Shown here: positions 24,301 through 36,300 of the stretch, piece after piece
Layout: every line of letters begins with the position of its first letter
How positions within the stretch are numbered: position 1 is the first letter of the stretch
Source of the DNA: Litoditis marina
Taxonomy: Eukaryota; Nematoda; Chromadorea; Rhabditida; Rhabditidae
Direction: 5' to 3'
Assembly (NCBI GenBank): GCA_964036275.1
Contig: OZ038433.1
Coordinates: 13,948,957 to 14,012,956, forward strand
Length of the DNA stretch: 64,000 nucleotides
Notes under the pieces: model-generated
Seen by the model: the letters and a program-made list of their open reading frames with translations, nothing else
Told to the model about the DNA's origin: nothing
Database searches by the model: none
Translations under genes and position numbers: made by a program

Positions 24301-27300
24301 TCTCGAAAAACTACTTTTCGCCAAAACGAGAATATTCCTTTATTTTTTGATACAAAATCATTCATGTTTATGTGTTTGAGCCTAAAAAACTAAAAACGGA
24401 CCGCTTTCCGTCAGACCAAACGTAGGGCGACTTTGTTGGTTGCTTCAGTGAAGCATCCGTTTTTCATTGAATTCCACATTTCGAACTACCCGAATTTTAA
24501 CATTTACTGCATTTACTGGTGAAACTTCACTTTCCTCCCAATTTTTTGTTTGTTTACTCAAACAAAACACCTGTTTTTCAATAAATATTTTCCGACAACA
24601 AAGTCGCCCCCACGTATGCGTCACACGGTGTTTTATTCCTACATTGTTCCAATTGACGCTTTAGTTCAAATCTGCCAGGATTTTGAATGTTTTCGCGACG
24701 GACCAAAACAAGGGACGCGTCGCGGTTCGCGAGAAATAGTGTGCAGAAGCAAGAGAGCTCGCCCGCGAATTTCAAATATTTTTAAAATCTACAGTAATAT
24801 TTGTATGCGTCGCGGTCGTTGCAACAGGCCAAATTTCATTGCACTAAAATGAACGACCTCAACACACCGTGGTCAGACAGTCAGACCTTACTGGTGTATA
24901 ATTATAATTATTATATAAACTCGCGTACCTTCGCTCTCCGCGGCGTATGGGAGAAGTACTAACATATGTTGAAGTAAAATACTACTTGTTATTATTATTA
25001 TTATTATAGAAACAGTGTTCCACCTTCGCTCTCCGCGGCGGCCAGTTTTCCGATGGCGGCGTCCGTCTTCCGTTGGGCGGCCATCGACTTCGCGGATGAC
25101 TCGCGCGTGATGTTGTACGCTCCCTGAAATCAATCAATACGAATAATGTAATATGTAAATATATAAAGAAAAAGGACATGAGCAGAAGGAAACGTAAACA
25201 AAACCATACTTAGAACCGTCAGAGTTCAGAGGGTGATCGGAAAATATCATATAAGCCTATGAAACGTACATTTTTTTATGCTTGTGCCTTCTTCTAATCC
25301 ACAGAATCAATGGAACTCCAACTAGTTTAATATCAATCAACACCCCCTCCCCATTCCAATCGATAACCCCTCAAATCAATCAATACCTGTACATCGGCCT
25401 CCTTAATCCTGTTGGCCCTCTCATTGAGTTCGTCTGCCTGTGTGGTGAGTCTGTCTCCCTCCGTCCTCAGTTTCTCCAGATCAGCCTCAGCAAAGTCGAC
25501 GGCCTGCGTTGCATTCGAAACACGCGATTCGATAGAATCCAGACGCTCGCGCGCTGCTGCCACCTGAAAAAAGCGATAAATCAATACCTAAATATACTTG
25601 TAGATACATGTTTCGGATAAAAAACACTCCATAAATTCACTTTTTCGATTTCATTCCGGACAATTCATTGATTATGATTTTACGACATCTCGGAAATGAT
25701 TGTACTTGTATAACGCATCCGCTCAAACCATCTGTCCTTAGAAATATTCTAGTTGTAGCAATAGCCTGAACGAAAAGATCGATAAATTTCCAATTTCAGT
25801 TTTATATTCGAAATCCACCTATAAAGTAGAATGAATGAAAAACTCCAGGTGAAATGCGAAAACGCCCACGAACCTCGTTCTTGAGCCGCGCCACGTCTGC
25901 TTCCAACTGTTCAATGTGTTCCTTGCTCACGTTAGCATCGGCCAATTTCTTCTTGGTTTCCTGAAAAAAATCAATATAAAGACAATTCCGTTCATTCAAA
26001 CAGAAGATTTTACAACCTTGAAAGTGTATAAACTCATCATTAGTCGTAGTAAGAAGTAGTGTTTTGATAGTTTCGCGTTCCAGCGAAATGGCTCATGTGA
26101 ATAACTTGAAATACTTCATCAGTTGCGTTGTCGTCACACTTCAGTGTAACAAATACAATACAATTATCATTATTACTATGAAAACCAGTAATGTACTTCC
26201 GTTTTATATCCGTAACATGAAACTAATAATATTAATACTATGATAATACCTCCAATGTGGCCTCCATCTTTTCGAACTCTTCATCATAGGCCGAGGCGAC
26301 TCCTGTGTCTTCGATATTGTTGGCTGTCTCGATCAATTCCGCTACCTGCAAACTCAAACATGTGTTACAAATTATTTACTATTTGGGAACTAATACATTT
26401 TTCAATAATAAAGTAAACAATGTTTTTCATTGGAAAAAGCAACATTCGCAAGTGAAAACAACTGAAATTTAGTGCCCTCATGAGCTGAGGGAAACATACA
26501 TCGCCAAGTGTCTCTTATTTTCCTTGAAAGCTCGCGACACACACCCCCCCCCCCTCTTTTTTAAATCGTGACCCCTCCAAAATGGTTCAAAACTGCGATT
26601 TTCATCAATTTCTGATTCAATTTTCACTAAATCTGTATGAATTTCGTTGTTATCAACTCGGGACCCCTACTTTTCTGAAAATTAGTTCGCAACCCTCCAT
26701 CTAATAAGAGACCTTGGTGGTGTATGAAGGGGAGTCTGCTAAAGAGAGTAAACAATAAACAAAACATCAATCAATACCCACCTGGTCCTTGAGTCCCAAT
26801 ATGATTCCATCCCATTGATGGAAGCATTCTCCGCACGGCTGGCAATAGGGCCACGTTCCAGTATAACCACGGGCACACTCGTTACACAGAGGGCCTGGAT
26901 GGGAAGAATATACAAATATATTATTATCATACAAAATTGAAATGCTGATACCTATGCTGAATCGTTACACAGACGGTCTAAAATAGAAGAGAATCAGTAA
27001 ATAATGAATGCATCTCAGGATCTCAGAGATTGACATCACATAAAAACAACGTTTTTTTTTAATCAAAAAGTCGTGAAATTCGATGATGGTGCGCTCAAAA
27101 TGCCAATTTTTTTCACATAGGTAAACTAGTGCAATTTCAAGGCAACTAAAATGATCGTGCGTAATCCTAAGACCAAAGAGTAACAGTGTTTATGATACTC
27201 TTGCAAAAGTGATTGGTTTACAGCACTTCTAGCACTTTTCACTTCTGAAAATGAGTGTACAGAAAGATTGCGAAAATGAGCGTGGGTCAGCGCCAAGTTG

Positions 27301-30300
27301 ACAGGGGGTCATTACCGTAACAACATCGTAAAAACGGTCTTCCGTACCTCCGGATACCGGAAAACACTCGCATATTCCGTTTTTCATCAAAAATACTCCA
27401 ATTTTCACGATTTCGCGCTCGAAAAACGCAAAATTTTTCCGGATTTTCGCGCAAAAAGAGTTTTACATCATAAAAACGGTCTACCGTACCTCCGGATCCC
27501 GGCAAACACTCGCAGGTTCCGTTATTCCGGTGACACTGTTGGCTGGCCGATCCGGTTGGATTACATTCACATCTATTGCAGCCGTCTGGCTGGGTCGGGT
27601 CTCCCCAGTAGTAATCCTCGCACTCGGAACACATACGACCTGCAATTATAAAAAAAATAATAATAGCAATAGTTGATTATTCTTTATTTATTAAATGTTT
27701 CATAATACGCCATCAAAACGCACTAACAGAAACGAAAATGTTCTTACAAACCATTTAACTATTCGAGAACGATAAATACTTCCTCCCTATCATATTTCAA
27801 TTTGGGAAACATCGAAAATCATACGGCTAACATACTACGATAGCTTGTGTCAACTACAGTTTGAAACTGAGCTATTCTCGACAATTTGGTCAGGACAACT
27901 CCGAATCTACGTTCTTTCCATGTTATTCTGCTTCTCAGGTAGAGTAAATATACGAGAGCATCTTCTCTGAACTACATTTTCAGCTTCACAACCGCCTTCG
28001 AAAAGTTTGTAAGGTTACTGTAGAAGTCTCAGTAGGAATGGTGTGAACTATACCTCCCCTTCCCTGCTTGCACTTGCACTGTCCGTCCAATCTATTGCAT
28101 TGCAGTTCAACCGATCCGTCGTGGCCCGAAATCACACCGTTCGGGTCACAATCACACGAGGCACAGCCCTGAGAATTCAGATAAATATATACAAACTAGG
28201 AATAAAAGACACAAATAATTGTTGGTACGTTCCGCCCCTACCCCAGAATCATTTGGATCAATATGAAGTTTGAGATCGATAGTTTGTCTATATATTCCAA
28301 ACTTCTTCTATTGAAAATTCAACGACCTGTGGTCAAAAATCAAAATAAAACAGAACCAACAAAATCCTACCTCCATACACCAGTGAAGTTGTCCGAATAG
28401 TCAGAAAAATTCGAAAAACGGACTACTTTTCACCGAAAATAAGAAAATCGGTCTACTTTTTGATGGGAAAATCATAAATTTTCCCCTTTCCACATCTAAA
28501 ACGAACTACTTTCTGTCGCTTAGTCGGGCCTTACTGGTGCTTGGTTCAGAATGTGAGGCCATAAAATCTACAAAAACAACCAAAAAAATCCTACCTCAGC
28601 ACTGCTCAGATTGAAATGGTTGACGGCGCACTGGTCGCACTGTTCCCCAATGACATTGGGGAAACAGGGACATTGTCCCGACACTCGATCACACGCGCCC
28701 GCCGATGAATTAGTACCCAGCGGGTTACAGACACAGCTGAAAATATATTTATATAATTTTTATTGCATAATTTTATAATTTATTTTAATAATTTTTAGTG
28801 CAGACACAAATGAAAAAAACAATTATTCAACTTATATCGGTTTATTCCCAATTTTACACCAAGAGCTTGTTTTTATACAGCCAATCTCGATTCCAGATCT
28901 AAAAAACGCAAAAAAACCCAAAAATAGAGTATACAGCACCCGCGGATGAATTCGTACCCTGCCGGATACACACACACAGCTAAACATATAATTCACTTTA
29001 TTTTCCCAAGATAAAAAAGTCATGTTTCTCGAACGAATATATTGCTCAGTTGCAGTTTTGATCAGCTACCAAGTGGCCGAATGTTTCCGATAAAACTCAC
29101 GACAATCCTATCCTATCCTTTCACAGAGAAAAAGAGACTAAGTGGGCCCAGATATTGCAGTTATCATATTATATCTTCAAAATGCATTGTGACAAACAGG
29201 CATTGACCAAACGAGAAAAAACCAACTGTTGACAGCTTCTGATCTTCGAGTCTCCGAAGAATCCGTCAATACAATTCTCGCACTGGGCCCCCTCCGAGTT
29301 GTGCAGACATTTGAGACATTCTCCCGTCGAAGAATCACAACTGCCTCCCACCTCAAAACATACAAGTTCAGAAAGCTGATAAATTGAACCTTTTCCCATG
29401 TAAAATATGTGAAAATGTGAATTTAGGTGAACGAAATCTACATGTGGACATATAGTATCATAAGGTTCAGAGGTGGAGAAGGTTTACCAAGAATCTGTGA
29501 CATTGACCGAAAAAGGTCGAAATCGGGCAAAATTGAGCATTAGTCATAGTCAACATCAAAAAAAGGGATATTTTACGTATGTATAGTATCTATAGTAACG
29601 ATTTACTGATAATTATCAGTATCAAACCCATGTCTAAATCCTAAAAATCCAACCTAAAAAACTCAAATCGACGTACCGTCATATCGATGTTTCCATTACA
29701 ATCGCACTTCTCACAGGATCCGCCCACTTCGGTTGGATTTCCCCAATGGTTAACCGCGCACTCGGCACAACGCTCCCCGGAGTAACCGGCACTGGAGAAA
29801 AGGAACCGATATAGAGACAAACTCCATGAATTCGTAACCAGTAACCACCCTCGACCAACAGATTATGGTTAAAAGCAATCATTGATTGAGACTAACGCTG
29901 AAACGAGAGATGAAAACCACTACAATTAACGCTTCTAAAAGTTGAATAACCAGTAACCATTTAAAACGTATGACGAATATCTACACTCACTCTCTCTCTC
30001 ACAAGTCTTAGAGCTCAAACAAAACGTAGAGAATCCAACTAAAAACAACAAGTTTATAAAGCTTACTTGCAATTACAGACCACATCCTGTGTATTGTTGG
30101 CGGGTCTGAGATAGCAGGTATCTGCGTGTTGGAATCCGCTGGTGGGACCTCCCGGGCACGGACACGGCTTACAGGGAAGACCGACGCCCAATCTGCAAAG
30201 ATATTTGATGAGAGTAGTCGCCATACATAGGTGAAAAATCGCGGGCCGATTCGGCCCGAGTCGGGTCATTTCGGGGGAAAATGTCGGGCCGAAAAGGCAA

Positions 30301-33300
30301 CTTTTCGGCCCGACGATTTTTTGGCCGATATGACCCGAATCGGCCCGCGACTTTTCACCTGAGTAGGTAACATACCCCATCAAAATAGCACTAATCCACG
30401 CTCATTTTCGGCATTTTCGTGAAACTTGCGATCAATTTTAGAAGTGAAAAGTGCTAGAAACGCAATAAACGAGACAATAATCACTTATCCAAGAGTATCA
30501 TAACTTCATAGCCATGTTTCGGCTTACGCAAGATCATTTTAGTTGTCCTGACATTGAACTATTTTACCTGTGGTAGTCGCACATTCCAGATAAAATTTAT
30601 TTCTGGAACCAGAGTGAAATCGTTCTGCCCCGCCCAGTATATATGTTATGGCAATCACAACCGAACACAGAGTAGTAACCGATTTACGAAAAAACCTGTT
30701 ACTTGTCTTTACGCAATCGAATGCATCTATCTTCTAGATATTAAAATAACCAAATAAAGACATTGAGGTGCCTCTGCTCTAGTATGAGTACAAAGTACAA
30801 AATACAAAGATCGTACCTCGGGTCTCCGTAGTATCCGTCCTGACATCTGTCACAATAGTGGCCGGCTGTCAGATCACGGCACTCAATACACGCACCAGAC
30901 TGCTGGTCACAGATGTTCGCGTGGTCGTTACATTGACAGACCTGTAAACAAAACAGTACAACTTGTAAACAAACAATACAACATGTACATTGTAAACAAA
31001 ACTTCAAACTTCTCCGTGAAACAGTCAACAACCCAGTTGTGATCTCGCACCTACATTGAACTGTATGATACAATTAACAGTGTGGATCTAGATTGCGTAC
31101 GAAAATCTGAACACTTCCTCAACCATACCCCAGTAAGGTCCGAGTAAGCGACAATAAGTAAGCCGTTTTTTGATGTAAACACGGTAACATTTAAGATTTA
31201 ACCTCAAAAGTAGACTGATTTTCATCTTTTCGGCTTAAAAGTAGTTCGTTTTTCGAACTTTTCTGACTATTCGGACAACCTTTCTGGTGTATGTATGTCC
31301 TCAACATTGCACCTAACGATGTGTATCTAAGAACTCTAAGAATGTCCAACTCACTCTACAGTCGGGGAAACTCCAGAATCCAGGCTGACACTGGTTACAT
31401 TGACGACCGTAGATACCCTGAAACATGGAAAACGTTTGCGATGAATACTAAACTGATTTCCATGAATAATAATATGAAGCAACACCTCACATAATCGCTC
31501 AAAGGTAGAGAAAAATATTTTTCTAAAGAACGCGTATGCTTTTCTTGTACCGGTTAGATTTGGTGACGAAATGTAGTCTACTTGTCCATAAATAATTTGT
31601 TTTCTAAAAATTGCTTTGCACGGGAAAGCATTTATACCCGTAACCACAGTTTCTGATCTAGTGTAATCAAATTGCTGAAAACCAGTTTGCGAGTTTGATT
31701 AATACGAAATAACGTTGGTAGTAATTTGAACAACATGGGTATAATCAGACACCAGTGAGGCGTGACTATTCCAAAGAAAGTAGTCCGTTTCTCGAATTGA
31801 ATCAAATTTCAAGAGTTTTATCAAAAATGTTGCTTTATAAGAACTGTATAGGTCGAAATGTATCCAAAATGTTCATTTTTCCCCAGGTTCAGCTGATATG
31901 GAGCCTGTTTCTCCGATTTTTATCGCTAATCGGACATATGTACCGATGTAAGGTTATAATCTGGTTACCTTTTCCCTGCAGAGACACTGTCCACTCAGCT
32001 TATCGCATCTGTTGTGTAGGGATCCAACCGAATCGCAGGCGCACGCACTGCAACCCGAGGGACCGAAACCATAGGTTCCCACCGCACACTGGTCACATCT
32101 GCAATCAAATTCCAATATTAAAACAATTGCCGAGTTTTGATCAGAAAATTCGCGCCAGCCGCCAAACTGAAATATCAGCTCAGGTGCGAACACAAGCTTT
32201 ACCGTGCGTGAAATTCCTGTTCAACTACGAAGGATGAACTTCATACGTAAAATACCCCCTTATTCTGATATCGGCTGATGCTCACTTTTGCCCGATTCCG
32301 ATTGTGCCATGATCACTTCTTGGGATAATTGTTGAAGATTTTAGGCAAAATAACTATCAATTTGTGTTTTCGGGGCTGCTCATGCTCACTTTATTCGCCC
32401 CGATTCGGAACTATTTCACGTATGATGAACTTTCGTAAGTCGATAACAAAACGTGACTGAAACGTCGAATTTTAAGGTAAACACTCCTCTTCAGAGTTAA
32501 CAATTACATGATATGGAAAGATGAATCTTAGAGTTTTTTATGAATATAACGAACAAATAAATGCAAAACGTACTTTCTGCCGACGACATTCGGTTTGCAC
32601 TCGCACTGTCCTCCTTTCACAGAACATATTCCGGAAACGGATCCGGTCGGGTCACAGTCGCATTCCGAGGTTCTGTTCATTATGGCGGCGGCGATCGGGC
32701 ACACGTAGCGTTGGCATGTCTGGAAATTAAATAAGCAAAATAGGTTAAATGAAATCAAGTTAATTAGGATGAAGTTAATAAAATAATGATTAAATGAATT
32801 AAAAGTAATGGATACTATCTATGAAGTTAATATTAACTAAGTTTAAAATAAAATACATCGTTTCGGCCTCACTTTGGTTATTAGTTATTGTAGAAAAACT
32901 TGAAAATGAATGAATTGTGATATTAAGCAGCTACCACCAGGATACATTTCAGTTTGTAGTGTATTTTTCAGTATTTGACCGAAGGTTTCCGGAAACAAGC
33001 GAAAAAACAAAAAAAGTAAAGTTACCCAGTCACGCTACGTTTTGAGCAAATTGGTTGAAAGTAAGAGAGAAACAAATCCTATTACGTGTTTGATTCGACC
33101 TACTACCGATAAACTGATAAATCAATAACTATCATGACCTACCTCGCTCAGCTGTTCTCTGGGTGTTAGGGAGAGGGCGAGGTTTCTACACTGATATCTG
33201 TCGTATTCCGTCTTGTGTTGTTCTCCGCGGGGAGTTCCCTTGAAGATGGTCAACTCCTCGGTGGGCGGGGCCAGGACCAAGGAGTCCACCAGGGCCCACG

Positions 33301-36300
33301 CGGCTCTATAATAGAATATTACAAAATGTATAATGAAAAATATATTATATTCTGTTCCGACCCCATTCTTCAACTAAAATTATACTATTTTCGATGAGAA
33401 CAACGAGGAAAAAGCCAATTTTAGCCGGAAAAATGAATAGAATTCCAATGAGACACAAACCACTGGATTGATTTGAAACAGGGAAGGGTAGATATGGCTC
33501 GGCAAACCAAAAAAGTCAAGGAGGGGGTCGTTTTTGGTCCAGAAGGGGTCAAAAATTGCACGTTTTTAGCAATCAAACGTGGGAGGGTCGTATTGAACTT
33601 TACGTTAAACCATTTTCTGCCCGCCCTTGATTTGAAAGCATACCCCAGTAAGGTTGTCCGAATAGTTAGAAAAACTCTAAAAACGGACCACATTTTCGCC
33701 GAAAAGAAGACAATCGGTCTACTTTTGATGAAAAATCATAAATTTTCACTTGTTTACATACGAAAACGGACTAATTTTTGTCGCTTAGTCAGACCTTACT
33801 GGTGTTTGTTTGAAAGACCAACCTATCAGGGGATCCGGTTCTCTTTTCTCCGAACTGTACTCGAATATCGTAGTTGACACCGGCTTCCAGACACACAGCT
33901 GGGCGGACTTCCGTGTAACGACCTCCTGGAAATTGATTTATCATGAAGATCAACCAAATTCCCTTCAAATCAGAACCACAACACAGAATGATTACATTTG
34001 TTAGAGAATTTTCACTGATCAACCAAAATCTAGGAGCCTAAAATCATACACCAGCAAGGTTGTCCGAATAGTCGGAAAAATTCGGAAAACGGACTACTTT
34101 TCGGCCGAAAAGATGAAAATCGGTCTAACTTTGATGGAAAATCCTAAATTATCACGTGTTGACATCTAAAAACAGATTACTTTTTGTCGCTCAGCCAGAC
34201 CTTACTGGTGTATGCCTAAAATCAAATTGCAGTTAGGCGGAACGCATTTCACGCAACGGTGCCATTTTCATCAAATTTTCTCGAAACGTGATAAAAGTCT
34301 CCGTTTTCTCGTTTGAAAACGTTTCCAGCTACATATTTATTGGTGAACAAAGACGGTTTTCACCCAAAAGTTATATTTGATTATCAAACCACCTACTAGT
34401 AGGTTGTGTAAACACACAAATCTAAAGTAAAAACAAACATAGAAAGCCCAATCAATAAATCAATATCTCACCTGGATGAAGTCTGGCGATGAGGAAATCA
34501 TTGGAAGGATCGCTTCCGGCACAGGGACCATCGGGGTTCGGGTCGTCCGGTCGAACTACCGTAATCTGCACGTTTTCCCAGCCGACAGAGTCCTGAACGG
34601 AATATTTATGAATACTATTCAAATTCATGGAGAAACGGTGGTAATAAAATTCCCAACAAGTCTTTTGTTCGTAAGTAAAAATAGGTAGTTTAAATACATA
34701 TTTCTTTGAGGTTATCTGAAATTTGTACTATTTGGAGCTGACATTGACATGAATTCTTTCCGACCAGAGTTAAAAACCCAACTCGCTGTATCTTGACATA
34801 GAAAAGCCGAATAGTAAACAAGCTCAAAGGCGACTAACCCTTCCGACATCGTATCTGAGAATGATGTTGTACATCTGGCTGATCTCCAGATTCTTCACAT
34901 TGAATTGGATGGAACTCCTTTCGTTGACTCTACCGTAACCCTCTCCGGTCCACGTTTGCTCAGCCTTGTTCGAGGGAATCTCACGAAGTTCAACGTCTCC
35001 CTGGGAAAAAGCAATGATGTTCTTTTTTCAATCAACTATACTTTAATGTGTAATCGGGTTTCACAGAGAAATATGTGCTGAAGAGATATAGGTGGTTAAG
35101 AGGTGGTTAATAAAAGGGTTTCAGTTTGAAACCAGTCGACCATTAGCCCGGTTAACGCTCAACTGATGCGGTAAACAAAGTACCCGGTTGAAATGAGAAA
35201 AAGTTGCTTGCAAACTCAACAAAAATCATTTAACAGGGAAACATTTACTATATCTTAGTAGAATGCATCAAACTTCGTCAAGTAATAACTTCAACTGTTT
35301 AATTCTGAGATTTTTTTCAAACGAGTGCATGCGCTACAAATTGAAAAATCGACATGAATAATATATGACGCATGAAAACAAGAAATTAAAGAAGACTTAC
35401 ATAGGTAATATTGGAGTTTTCCGCTTCATAGGTGTAGTGATCGATTTGAGCACAATAGAAGCTCGAATCGGCGGTGTCGCATCTGAAATTAATATAAACA
35501 GTATGAAGAATACTCGAACTTAATTATGACCACAAAATTCAACAATTAAGACGTTATTATTATAGTTAAAATTGAAAAAAAAAGGCTGCCAGAAAAAATT
35601 AAACGTCTAAATTAATAACCGACGTATTTTCCACATAACGCGGTAAACATAGGGCGAAGCAAACGCTCTGCTCAGTTTTCCGTCCTCCTATAAAATTACG
35701 GTGCACATTACTTTCTAATGTTCTAATTCATATTTAACAACATAATGATGACAATATTGTTCTAAATCTAGCACAAACACGCGTGATTTTATTTGAATTT
35801 TCTCGTCTAAATAATTTTTATTTGAAAGAGAGAAATAAATGTTTTCCAATTTCTATATTAATTTAATACATATGTTTTCATCTGACTATTTTCCCTCTCA
35901 CCGTTAACCAGAGAAAGGAAAAAGTTATCCAAAAACTCCGTACCTCCTTCCACTGAATCCCTGTCTACACGTGCATTGGCCGGTTGCCAGATCACACGTG
36001 TTATCGATTGATCCTCCAATATCACAGTCGCACGCCTTACAGCCGTCTGGCTCCTCCGAGAGACCGTAGTGCTCCGGCTGCAAATAACGAAGTTTATAGA
36101 GTTGGTTCTTTCCAGATGTGGTTGTAGTTTGATACTGAAGCAATTTCGGCCGAAGTTCGTCAACTGTGACATATATTCAGACACCAGTAAGGTCCGACTA
36201 AGCGACAAAAAGTAGTCCGTTTTCAGATGTAAACACGAGAAAATGTATGATTTTTTGTCAAAAGACTCGAAAGTAGACCCATTATCTTCTTTTCGGTTAA

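Larger units (their letters stand above)
18388..26345 (-). other. laminin beta exons 30-45: coiled coils, beta-knob and C-terminus
   Basis: Exons 26250-26345, 25874-25960, 25387-25563, 25024-25123, 23753-23847, 23385-23469, 22772-22902, 21974-22045, 21530-21621, 21237-21330, 20739-20831, 19882-20021, 19656-19761, 19318-19422, 18807-18945 and 18388-18521. Heptad-rich helices are interrupted by the Cys-rich beta-knob in exons 35-36 ([15 protein letters not shown] then [12 protein letters not shown]). The block [23 protein letters not shown] aligns with the beta-chain coil at its known place. Exon 44 must use the gtacgt donor at 18806 to keep frame. The final Cys is residue 1776. Confidence 0.9.
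26782..32719 (-). other. laminin beta exons 19-29: EGF-Le repeats 6-13
   Basis: Exons 32574-32719, 31969-32098, 31355-31417, 30817-30941, 30067-30192, 29677-29791, 29227-29351, 28595-28736, 28054-28168, 27490-27639 and 26782-26894 encode residues about 748-1197. Cys spacing is intact across all repeats, ending [18 protein letters not shown] and the start of the coiled coil at CFHQWD. The introns hold seven or more small transposons and partial copies of the edges of exons 26, 28 and 29. Confidence 0.92.
33143..35482 (-). other. laminin beta exons 14-18: LF (laminin IV type B) domain
   Basis: Exons 35401-35482, 34839-35000, 34472-34592, 33823-33925 and 33143-33305 encode residues about 538-747. 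The order [42 protein letters not shown] and [10 protein letters not shown] matches domain IV of beta chains, which interrupts the EGF-Le rods. Gamma chains carry a different domain IV at this place, so this block supports the beta call. Confidence 0.93.
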